The notes below the pieces were generated by a model. That model worked only from the letters and a program-made list of their open reading frames with translations. It searched no databases and was not told the DNA's origin. The position numbers were made by a program, and so were the translations under genes. DNA of 64,000 bases, from contig NC_018238.1 in assembly GCF_000227135.1 (NCBI RefSeq), positions 402,432-466,431 of the forward strand, written 5' to 3'. Origin of the DNA: Leishmania donovani (taxonomy: Eukaryota; Euglenozoa; Kinetoplastea; Trypanosomatida; Trypanosomatidae). Positions 44,361 to 53,905 of the stretch are shown here, piece by piece (positions within the stretch are counted from its first letter, which is position 1; every line of letters starts with the position of its first letter).

Positions 44361-46192
44361 AGGCAGCCGGGCGATCTCTGACGGCAAAACTCTATGCGTG
44401 TCGTCCTAGCTTCCTCGGAGCGGCGGCGCCGCGCGTTTGCAGGCGTGCTTAGCGCAAGAACGGTGGCTGGCAACGATCGTAGCAGTGGGCGTAACGCTTA
44501 TGCAGAGCAGCACCGCACTGGTTCTTGATCATCCAAAGACCCGATCAACAGCAACGACACCGAAGTATCCGCTTAGGGTGGCCGTCACTACGGCGTGCCC
44601 GTTCAAGCGTGTACTTGCGAGTGTGTTCGCCATGCGTGCGGTGTTACCGGTGCGCCCTTTTCAAGTTCGCAAAAAGCTGGAAGACGAGCGCATCTTCTCT
44701 CCGTGTTCCGTGCTTCTTGTCGTCTGCGCTTGGCTGATAGTCTGTGCTGAAGCCCTCGGCACCATTCTTCGTGCCAGTAGGCACATGGAGGTGTGCGGTG
44801 GGGGGGGCGAGGATCGAGGTGGGATGGGGGTGGGTGGGGGCTCTGTAGGAGAATAAAAGCGTATAACTAGCCGTGGATGCGTGGCGCGCTGGCCGAAGGT
44901 GTGTGCGGGGTGCGATGCGCAGGAGCGGGAGGAAGGTGATTGGCGAATGACCTGCCCTGCGCAGCTCCACCTTTTCCCACCCTCTCCCATTTTTTCCTTC
45001 ACAGCGGTGTGCTACGTCTCCTCCTCCTTCCCCCTTTCATGCGCACAGACGCACGAGGCGCGCACCGTTGCTCGACTGCCATGTCTGACGAATTCCACGG
45101 CACCTCTCGCGGCCCACCGCCCCCCTCACCCCTTCTCCCTGCTCACCCCGCGGACGCATGCGGGGGTTCCATACGCTGTCACAGACGAGCTCTGGATCTA
45201 CTCGCTCACCTGCTCTTTCCTTTTTTTTCGATCGTTTTACCGCCTCCCTCCCTCTCTTCTCCCATACGGTGTAGTGCACAGCTTCCAAAGCATATACAGC
45301 AGTGGGCCGGGCAGGGTCCCTCCACCCACACGCAGACCGACCGACATCCACCCCCCCTCCACACACACACACACAAGGCCACCATCCTGGAAGCTTTCCT
45401 TCTGCCCACCCCTCGCTCTATTCCAAGCACATCATTCATACCACCATCGCGCCCGCCTCTGCATCTATCTCGCCGTTGCCCCCTCTCACCCACAGCGCAA
45501 GGCACACAGAACATCAGCAAGGGCGCAAAGGCAAGCAACAACCACATCCACACTTCACGCACCGCGCTGCCGCGACGGGAGAGGCGCACACCTGCCCTCC
45601 TCCCCTTCCTCCTCCTCATTCCATCAGTTCTCTCTCTATCTCTTGCCGCTGGTCTTCTGATTGACTCTCTGGTCTGTTCTTTCTTGTTTTTGTTTGTTGC
45701 TGCCTATTACTGGACGAGGCTTGCCGCTGCCGCTTGCGTGCGGCCCCCCTCCCCCTCCCACCGCATCTTTTACGCGTCCTCTCCTCCCCCTTTTGCTCTT
45801 ACTGGTGTGCGGGTGCTCGCTCTCTGCGCCTTTTCTCATTCCCTTCGATCGCCGTCTTTTCGGTGGTGCGCGTGGTTGGGGTTGCTGTTGTTTCTAGCGT
45901 GCCCATCTCGTCCCCTTCTTCTCTTTCTGTTCTTCACGCAATCATTGCCCCCTCCCCGCAAGCACCTTCGGCCTTCTCGCCTTTTGCATGCACGCGTCAG
46001 TGCGGCACCAGCCGGTAGCCTTCCCCTTGCACCTCTGGCCATTGTGGTGCACCTACCCCTACCCCTCGGCCCCGCGCGGTGGGCAGCGGTGGTGACTTCT
46101 CCCCGCCCTGCGCCCGGGCGACTCGTTTCGTTTTCGTCGCCGCCCTTCTTCTCTCCTCTTTCTCGCCTTTTTGTCGTTTTTTTTCTTCAAGA
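44361..46192. other. Intergenic region with possible pseudogene tail
   Basis: From about 44410 to 44740 another frame reads as ordered protein (ACLAQERWLATIVAVGVTLM and onwards), which may be the decayed 3' end of the giant gene. From 44.9 kb on the sequence is CT-rich UTR leading to the DHHC gene; no other gene is seen. Confidence 0.45.
46129..46191 (+). promoter_or_regulatory. Polypyrimidine tract and AG directly before DHHC gene 1
   Basis: A 60-base CT-rich tract ends in AG at 46190-46191, one base before the ATG at 46193. If used, it leaves a 5'UTR of one base besides the spliced leader. Confidence 0.45.
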
Positions 46193-48076
46193 ATGAGCTT
46201 ATCGGCCGATCGATCGCCGTCGTTGCCGACCCCCGAGCACTCGCCGCGTCAGGTGAGCACGCCGCCTGCAACACCCACCACCGTGTCTGCGTTTGATGCC
46301 CCAGAGAACCAGGCGTCAAGGAGCCGACGACGTCATCGCCACCGCCACCGCAGTAGTGCCTCGGACGCGCCGACTGCGTTGTCGCACGCGCACAGGCGCA
46401 GGCACACACAAAAACGCAAGTCAAACTGTCGAAGCTCCGGTGTAGAAGCAGCATCCAGCGAAGAGAAGGAGGGCTCTTCAGGGAAGACAGATATCACCTG
46501 TGAGGCAACAGGGATGACGGACCACGACGACAAGACAGAGCGACAGCGCTTGGCCAGTGCGGCGGTCACACCGAATCCGCCGATCAGCAACGGAGGTTCC
46601 CGCAAACCGAGCCTCATGCAGCCGTCCCCGCCTCAATGCGACCCACAGGTTCTTGCCCCTAGCACAACCGCCGCGACGGTGACGTGCACCTCGGTGGCTG
46701 AAGGGACGCTGTCCCACTTTCCCAACGGTGTTGGTGTGCCGGCTCGGTGTGCGCGGCCAAGCGACGCCTCTGTGGCACAGAACAGAGGCACAGTTCTCAG
46801 CGTCACGCCCGTGGCAGGTCTTGAGAAGTCGATTCTTACTCTCGGCGAGTATGTCAAGGGACCTGCGTGGCCGCGAATCGCCGCGACAGCGCTACCCGAG
46901 CCGCCGGAGGAGCCTTCCAGCATTTTTAGCCCCGCGTCCGTGCGGGAGGCGGAGGTCGAGGTGACCGCACACCGACAGCGGGGCGGGGTCGGCAACCATC
47001 TCCCCTCTGAGACTGGTGCCACTGCACCGATCGGTGTGAGCGTTGGCGAGGGTGGCACGTCGCGTCTGCCGTGCGCCCATCTGCATCCCGCTGACGTGGA
47101 TCTCCCCATCGCGGAGGAAATGGAGGTGGCAGAGAAGCACCGGTACGGCGATGAGCGAGAGGACGCCTTTTTCACGAGCGGCAGCGCTTGGGATGGTGAA
47201 GAGCGCATGCGTGGAGCTTCTCTGCACCGCGCCGAGGAGGATGCAGGTGACGGTTGGGAAAGTGAGGACTGGGTTGACGACAACCGCAAGATTCCTCGCT
47301 CAGAGGAGCCGTGCTGCTCGCTGTGCGTGAACGTCAGCGAAGAACCCGATAGCTGGCGTCACAGTCAACCACGTCGCCACGCCTTCGAGCGCCCGCTGCA
47401 CTCGATGCAGGTGATGGCGTTCGTCTTTGAGCTGGTGCTGATAGGCCTTTTCTGGTCTAGCGTCTTCATGGGGTACATCATGCTTTACACCCAGGACAAG
47501 CAGGACTGCCTGGCTGAGATGGTCATCTTCGCTATCCTCGTGCTTGCCGGCATGGTGTGGCTCTACACGTCCTTAATCCTAATCTCCTTCAAGGACTGCA
47601 CGGACCGCAGCAACTCGGGTGAGATGTGCATGTTCTGTCGCCGTCGCACGCATGTGGACTCCAAGCACTGCAAGGCGTGCAACAAGTGCGTGGAGGGATT
47701 CGACCACCACTGCAAGTGGCTGAACGTGTGCGTCGGCACGAAGAACTACCAACTCTTCTTCTCCTTCGTCTCCGCCGCCGTGTGCGTGACTCTGACTGGC
47801 TTTCTGGGCGGCGTGACATACCTGGCGCGGTGGTGGCATGTGCTGGCGGAGCGCCACAGCGCCTACTTTCGCGCGGGCCCGATTGTCATGTGCACGTTAA
47901 TGGTCGTGGGCATCGGCCCGATGGCGCACCTGCTCTTGTTCCACAGCTACCTCTGCATCGTTGGCAAGACGACGTATCAGCACATTCTTGAAAAGCGCAA
48001 GCGTACTGTGGAGTTCCCCAGCGGTGAAACGGAGGAGCGGTTTCGCAAGAAGCGACGGCTGCCGTGCGGCTGTTGA
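46193..48076 (+). CDS. DHHC palmitoyltransferase 1 (S-acyltransferase)
   Basis: The 627-residue membrane enzyme should transfer palmitate from CoA to cysteines of target proteins. A long disordered N-terminus (about 1-395, Ser/Arg/Glu-rich) comes before PDSWRHSQPRRHAFERPLHS. Two membrane helices follow (about 405-430 and 440-465). The cysteine-rich domain is CMFCRRRTHVDSKHCKACNK then CVEGFDHHCKWLNVCVG, with the DHHC catalytic motif at 504-507. Two more helices follow (about 525-545 and 562-585), then TTYQHI, the TTxE-like motif, and a short basic tail ending in PCGC. All zinc-binding Cys/His positions are present. The frame opens at a GTG at 46079, but the first ATG is 46193. Its DHHC block is almost identical at DNA level to the next gene. 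Confidence 0.93.
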   Translation: MSLSADRSPSLPTPEHSPRQVSTPPATPTTVSAFDAPENQASRSRRRHRHRHRSSASDAPTALSHAHRRRHTQKRKSNCRSSGVEAASSEEKEGSSGKTDITCEATGMTDHDDKTERQRLASAAVTPNPPISNGGSRKPSLMQPSPPQCDPQVLAPSTTAATVTCTSVAEGTLSHFPNGVGVPARCARPSDASVAQNRGTVLSVTPVAGLEKSILTLGEYVKGPAWPRIAATALPEPPEEPSSIFSPASVREAEVEVTAHRQRGGVGNHLPSETGATAPIGVSVGEGGTSRLPCAHLHPADVDLPIAEEMEVAEKHRYGDEREDAFFTSGSAWDGEERMRGASLHRAEEDAGDGWESEDWVDDNRKIPRSEEPCCSLCVNVSEEPDSWRHSQPRRHAFERPLHSMQVMAFVFELVLIGLFWSSVFMGYIMLYTQDKQDCLAEMVIFAILVLAGMVWLYTSLILISFKDCTDRSNSGEMCMFCRRRTHVDSKHCKACNKCVEGFDHHCKWLNVCVGTKNYQLFFSFVSAAVCVTLTGFLGGVTYLARWWHVLAERHSAYFRAGPIVMCTLMVVGIGPMAHLLLFHSYLCIVGKTTYQHILEKRKRTVEFPSGETEERFRKKRRLPCGC

Positions 48077-50047
48077 GCCGGTAGCGGACAAGGTGAGTGC
48101 GCGCACGACCCCCCTCCTTACCCCCTCTTATTTCTAGTTCTCTCCTTCCACGGACAAGAACAGCGACAAGAAAAACAGCATCATCTCCAGCGATACCACT
48201 GACAAGCGCACTCTTCTGCGTTCTTACGGCGTCTTTGCCCGCGCGCGCGTGGTCTCTGCTCCTCTTCGCTACGCCCTGCATCTGCAATACCCTTGCCATG
48301 TAAGGCTGTCTCTCTGTCTGCCTGTCCTTCTCTGAGTATGTGTCTGTCTGTCTGTGTGTGTGTGGGGGGGGGGGTGGAGGAAGAGCACGCATGCATGCAC
48401 GCGCGAACCAACGCGCAACACCGCGTATAGTAGAGGCAGAGTTGCTGCACCGCATATTTTTCCTTTCTGTTGTGCGTTCTTGTCTCGCCACCATCCACAT
48501 GTAGAAAACAGCGCCATGTATTGTGCTCGTTGGATGCCCCCCTCCCCCTCCTCCTCCTCCCACCGTCTCTTCTCGTACTCCCCAAAGGACCTTCAAGTCT
48601 GGGCAAGCAGTGCTGGCGGCTTGGTTGTGCCCCTCCCCTCCCCTCCCCTTCCTCCTTTTCTTTGCTTCCACGGCTCTTTTCTGCGCCGGTGTTCCCTCAC
48701 CTGCTTTCGGGCAGCACAGCTGAAGAACGTCGTTTTCTTCTGGTGTGGCGTGTGGGCACGTGTGTGTGTGCTCTCATTCGCATGCATGCGAACGCGCGTA
48801 AGGCGGTCATTTTTTTTGTTTGGTGGGGGAGGGAGGGACGGAGGGAGGCGTGGTGGTGGTGGATGCGTGTGTCGTTTTGTTGCTCTTCTTGCTTGCCGTC
48901 TCTTTCTCCTCACGCTAGACAGGTGTGCGCCGACCAGCGCTCACACGCTCGACAGAAGTGTCACGACGGGTGACCTCTCTCGCTCTATGTCTGTTCACGC
49001 AGATTTATATATCTATCTATATCTATTTACATGTCTTTTTTTTTTTGGCGGCTGTTGTAGCAGACGTGACGGCGGTGACGTTTTCGATGTGCATATCGAA
49101 AAAAAAACTTTTTTTTTGGAGAGATATGGAGCTGACATCAGCGGTTTGTGCTGTTCTGCGCTGCGCCTGCGCGGGCGCGTCAACAAGCTTGCTGCTATGA
49201 GAGTACGGGCATTCACCGTCGATGTACCACGCACACATGCACACGCCTTGATTACGCGTACGTATTCGCGCACCTGCACACAGAGAATTACAGCTCATCC
49301 AAAGGAACTCTCCCAGAAGTAAAGAAAAATACAACCGTTCGGAGGTGACTCGCCCGTGCAACGCGTGCACAACCGCTCGTCATGTCTCTCTACAGACGAC
49401 AATACCAGCCCGTCCATGACACGGGCAAGCAGACGTGCTGCGAGACCACGGCCACCGAAGAATAGGGGGAGGAGGCAGCGAGGACGTGAGTGGGCCCCTG
49501 TGAAAGAGACCCAGGAGCTATGCGAATGCGCGTCGCCGTCGTCCAGAGGACGAAAAGAGAAAAGCTCGAAGAGGTTCCCGGCGTCCTTGCACCTCCTTCT
49601 GTCTGCTCACCTCGCTGCATAATCCACGACTGCACATGTCGATGCAAGCTCTTGCCGTGTGGGCGGCGAGGAAGAACCTCTCGTGCTCGTGCGCGGGCAT
49701 AGGCTTGTGATGGTATCGACCGTCGCTGGTGGCGTTCGTGTGGGTCTTTTCGCAGCTTCCCCTCCCCCCCGCCCCCTGACCGTGTCTCGTCGAAAGCGCT
49801 TCCTCTCCACTGGGTCTCCCTCTCCTCCCCCGTTGCCGTTCTCTTACTCTTCGCCTTCTTTTCTTCCTGCACGGTGTCCACCCCAGGCACACACACGCCT
49901 CACTGGCACGCACAGATATCACCCATCCACACGCGTTTTTTTTTCCCGCGAATCGCAGGGCATATAAAGAGAGACGCCCCATCGAGCTTCGCCGGCGCAT
50001 TCTCGCTTGTTTTTTTTTTCGTTCCGTGTAGCTTGCGGAGACTCGAA
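48077..50047. other. Intergenic/UTR between the DHHC genes
   Basis: There is no supported gene here. G-runs (48363-48372), T-runs, and TG- and CA-rich blocks are present. The last 40 bases form the acceptor for the next gene. Confidence 0.6.
50008..50031 (+). promoter_or_regulatory. Predicted trans-splice acceptor for DHHC gene 2
   Basis: A T-run at about 50009-50020 and further pyrimidines lead to AG at 50030-50031, giving a 16-nt 5'UTR. Confidence 0.65.
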
Positions 50048-51445
50048 ATGAGTGCCGCCGGAGATCTAGTACCCGTCTCCGGAAAGGCAGCGACGGATGC
50101 ACATGTTGCGCCCGCCACGGACAGGACACCTCAGCTGCCACATGAGGCTACCGGCAGCCGGCTACCGGCGCATCCCGTGCGCGAACGCTCCCTCCGCGGC
50201 CATGGAGATGCGCTATACGGCTCATCGCCTAAGCACGCGCCGCTGCAGACGCCTTCGTCTCCAAGAGGCCGTGACACTCCACAGGCATCGCCCGCAGAAA
50301 AGGGGCACGGCCCTGCGTCTGTCTGTCAAGGGGAGGAGTTGGAGGCGGAGAGTGTCGTGTTTGCAGACGCACAGCACCGCCGCACGCGTTTCACGGATGC
50401 CAGCGCGAGCGCCGCGCTGCTGGGCTGCGTTGACCTCGGCTTCGTGGATGCGGAGCGTGTCGTAGATGAGGAGATGGACGTGGCGAGCCGAAGCAAGCTC
50501 GACGAGGCGAGCGGCGGCAGTATCAAGGGCAATGCCGTCTTCGAGGCGAGCGGCAGGCATGATGCCTGTGCTGTGGCAAACGTGCTGGCACCGCCGCCAA
50601 AGATCGATGCCGCCGGAGGAAATGTGGTGGAGGTCGACCACGGCGCCGCTGACAGCGACCACGGCTTCGAGTCTCGCTCAGAGCAGCCGCTGGCCTCGTG
50701 CTGTGTGGACACGCGTCGTTACCCCGACAGCTGGCGACATACACGGCCGCGGCGCTATGCCTTTGAGCGACCGCTGCACTCCTACCAGATTGCCGGCCAG
50801 ATGTACTGCCTGGTGGTCATCATATTGTTTTGGTCTAGCGTGTTTGCAGCCTACGTGCTGCTCTACACCCAGGACAAGCAGGACTGCCTGGCTGAACTCG
50901 TGGCATTCTCGACGCTCTTCGGAGCGGGCGTCGTGTGCGTGTACATGTTCTTTTTCTGGCTCTCTTTCAAGGACTGCACGGACCGCAGCAACTCGGGTGA
51001 GCTGTGCATGTTCTGCCGCCGTCGCACGCATGTGGACTCCAAGCACTGCAAGGCGTGCAACAAGTGCGTGGAGGGATTCGACCACCACTGCAAGTGGCTG
51101 AACGTGTGCGTCGGGAGGGAGAACTACATCGCTTTTTTCTGCTTCGTGAGCGGAAGCGTGTTCACCAGCTTCACAACTCTTGGCAGCGTCATCTGCTTGC
51201 TTGCGCGGTGGTGGCATGTGCTGGCGGAGCGCCACAGCGCCTACTTTCGCGCGGGCCCGGTTGTGCTGTGCATCGTGCTCCTCGTCGGCATCGTTCCCAT
51301 TGTGCACTTGTTCGGATTTCACATCTACTTGCATTTTATACTGAGGACGACAACGTATCAGCACATTGTAGGCAAGCGCGAGGAGACCTTCCAGATCCCG
51401 GCCGAGGAGGCAGCCCCAAAGAAGACAAGCTGTTGCTGCTGCTAG
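50048..51445 (+). CDS. DHHC palmitoyltransferase 2 (paralogue of the upstream gene)
   Basis: The 465-residue product shares the architecture of its neighbour with a shorter disordered N-terminus (about 1-230). It has PDSWRHTRPRRYAFERPLHS, two helices (about 250-272 and 285-308), the same cysteine-rich domain with DHHC at 345-348, two more helices, TTYQHI and a tail ending in four cysteines (TSCCCC). Those cysteines could themselves be acylated; that is inference. The shared core aligns without gaps at a constant 3378-bp offset, showing tandem duplication, while the N-termini and the outer membrane helices differ. ATG 50048 lies 16 nt after a strong acceptor. Substrate and membrane location cannot be told from sequence. 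Confidence 0.93.
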   Translation: MSAAGDLVPVSGKAATDAHVAPATDRTPQLPHEATGSRLPAHPVRERSLRGHGDALYGSSPKHAPLQTPSSPRGRDTPQASPAEKGHGPASVCQGEELEAESVVFADAQHRRTRFTDASASAALLGCVDLGFVDAERVVDEEMDVASRSKLDEASGGSIKGNAVFEASGRHDACAVANVLAPPPKIDAAGGNVVEVDHGAADSDHGFESRSEQPLASCCVDTRRYPDSWRHTRPRRYAFERPLHSYQIAGQMYCLVVIILFWSSVFAAYVLLYTQDKQDCLAELVAFSTLFGAGVVCVYMFFFWLSFKDCTDRSNSGELCMFCRRRTHVDSKHCKACNKCVEGFDHHCKWLNVCVGRENYIAFFCFVSGSVFTSFTTLGSVICLLARWWHVLAERHSAYFRAGPVVLCIVLLVGIVPIVHLFGFHIYLHFILRTTTYQHIVGKREETFQIPAEEAAPKKTSCCCC

Positions 51446-52567
51446 AGTGTCGTGGACGACAGCCGCCACGACTCCTCTCGGGGCTGCCGGTGCCTCGGGG
51501 GGGGGGCGACTGGTCTGCCTCTCGCCGCGTGCTCATGTATGCAAAACAGAAAAAGTGCTCCAAACGCGTGCCTTTGCGGTGCATTACGTCTCTCCCTCTT
51601 CCCTCTTTCTCTATGTGCTTCAACGGTCTCTTCGCTTCTTTTTTTTTTATTTGAGTGTGTGTGCTTGCTTGCGGCAGCGGCGGCGATGTTGTCTTCTCTG
51701 GCTGTTGGCTCATGTGCACAGCGCCTTGTCCTTTCTGCGACTTGTGATGCACGTTTATGGCATCTTTGGTGGGGCCCATGTACAGACGATATGCGTGGGT
51801 ATCCGTGTCGACGATGCTGAACGGCCCTTTCTCCCCCTACTCCCCTCTTTCTCCTCCGTTTCTTATTATTGCGACGATAATTGCCGTGCTGCCGTTGCCG
51901 CTCGATGCTGTTTGTTGTCGTCCGTGGTGAATGTCCTGCGCGATTCGGCTGCTCACATTCGCCGGGTGGTCGTTCTTCCTTTGTCGTCGCTCTTGTTCGT
52001 TTTGGTTCCCGTCCATGTTCTTCTGCCTCCCCGCTGTCGCTGCTGATGCGCTTCTTTCTCTCTCCTCGTCTTTGTAAAACTCAACGTTTTCTCTTCGTCT
52101 GTGTCGGGTGCGCGCGCGTGTGCGTCTGTGAGTCAGCACGTATGTATACACATGGCGCGTGTCGAGTGATCTATCGCCACACCCCTCTTCCTCCTCCTCG
52201 TTGGCGGTCGTTTGTGTGTGAGGTGCTTGGTGTTATTAGTAGTCGTAGCTCGTGCCGCACCGTGTCGCATTCCTCCTCGTCCTTGGCCATCCTCTCCGCG
52301 ACTCCTTCTCTCAGGCGCCACTGGCGGCGCTTTCTTTCTTACATCCGCTTGACCTCACTTCTTTTTCTTTTTTTGTGTGGTTGTGTGTGCTCTCCTCGTT
52401 TTCCCTTTCTCGCGCACGAGCGCCAAGACAAGCATGTTTGCATTACGCACGTACGGCGACAGCGGTATTTGGCCGACCGCGCCTCCTGCACTGCCCGTTT
52501 TATGGTCTCTCTCTCACACCCTCTGCTGCAATCTTCGTTTTCCTCTGTGCTGGCTTGTAATATGTGC
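51446..52567. other. 3'UTR of DHHC gene 2
   Basis: This is CT/GT-rich sequence without a credible gene. It leads into the GC-rich block described as a SIDER2-like element. Confidence 0.55.
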
Positions 52568-53035
52568 ACCCCGATGACGAGGGGACAACGCCCCGCAGGG
52601 CGTGGCGTCTCAGGGTGCAGCGCAGCAGCCCCACCTACCCCTGCCAGTGCTCAACCGCTTCTCGTGGCGGCAGGGCGTGAGGTCCTGGACGGCGTTGCGT
52701 GGGGGAGGGGCGACCTGCCAGGGCGAACACGCTTCTGCGATCGATATGGTGGGCAGAGCGTCGGCGTGACTCGAGCGTCTCCCACCCCCGGCCCTCACAC
52801 TGTCTACTGGCGTGGGGGTGCCTGAGTGCCACCCGCGAGGAGGATGCACGACGTGGCGACCTGCCTGATGGGGGAGCGGCTGTGAGGCGACATGCGAGGC
52901 GGCGGATTTGTAGAGTCTGGGGCAGAGGCCGTGCTGCGATGACTGGGTCCGCATCGCTGTAACGCGCGTGTCTAGGGCTGCTGCGCGCGACGTGATGGGC
53001 GCCTGTGGGGCAGAACGAGCGCGTTGACGGAAAAG
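52568..53035 (+). mobile_element. Candidate SIDER2-like degenerate retroposon
   Basis: About 470 bases of GC-rich, homopolymer-free sequence interrupt the pyrimidine-rich UTR. The block starts with a small palindrome (CGCCCCGCAGGGCG, near 52590) and contains the kind of non-coding, G-rich text I associate with Leishmania SIDER2 elements in 3'UTRs, such as GGAGCGGCTGTGAGGCGACA near 52870. Length and location fit that family. SIDER2 elements are known to lower mRNA stability. The assignment rests on remembered resemblance and composition, not on alignment. The boundaries and the orientation are approximate. Confidence 0.5.
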
Positions 53036-53905
53036 GTGGCTTGGCTCTTACTGTCTGGCCCACTGCCCTTTTCTCTCCCACCGCGGCACCGTCGCTGGTA
53101 GAGGCGTTTTTGTACACCAAACGCGACGCAGACGAACCAACGAAAAGCAGAGGACCAAGGACAGCACCGCCGCTGATATGGCGATGCGCACGCTGTGTAT
53201 CCTGACCGGGTGAGGGAAAGGCCTGCACGCCTGTTGCACGCGAGAGCCTCTTCCTCTTCCGGCTCTCTAAGCGAGCGGGCTCCCGCCCGCAGATTTCGTG
53301 AAGCGACAGCGATGTCTTGCCGGCAGGGTAGATCCTTCACGTCCTCGCTCCCACTGTTTCGCCTTCATGCTCTGCATTTGTGCTGTTGCACCCCCCCCCC
53401 TCCCCCCACACGTGCTACTCTCCGCCCGCCTGCCCTCCCTCCTCCCCTCTTTCTTCCGTGGCCTGCGACACACCCGACAGCATTCTAACGCCATTACGGA
53501 GGTTTTCTCTCATAGCCATCATCATAGCCTTTCGTTTTGTGTTGTCGACTTCGCTTCCGCCCTTGCCCTCTTGTCTTATCTCTTCGTTTTCTTTTTTTTT
53601 TTGGTGCCCTGCGGTGCTGCTCATCTGCCATCATCACCGGTGGTCTTGGGTGCCTGCCTTGCTGCATCCCTTACACAGGTGCACGGCTGAGACACCGCCA
53701 AGCAAAGACAACAACAGGAGCGCCCTCACGAGAGCAACGAAAACGGCAGCAGTCTGGGAGACACTCACGCCAGACATCGCCATCCGCGCCCCCGCTCTTT
53801 GCTTGCGCTTGCCGTTGCCGTGTTCTCTCCCGCCCTCCCCCTTTCGCTGTCGCTCGTACCACCGCACACTACATCGAAAGAGCACGCCGAGAAGGGTTCG
53901 CCATC
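53036..53905. other. Intergenic region and CYP51 5'UTR
   Basis: No gene is seen. The likely acceptor for CYP51 is inside: a pyrimidine tract at about 53574-53602 and the first following AG at 53677-53678. Confidence 0.5.
53574..53678 (+). promoter_or_regulatory. Predicted trans-splice acceptor for CYP51
   Basis: A tract with a ten-base T-run is followed by no AG until 53677-53678, giving a predicted 227-nt 5'UTR. Confidence 0.5.
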
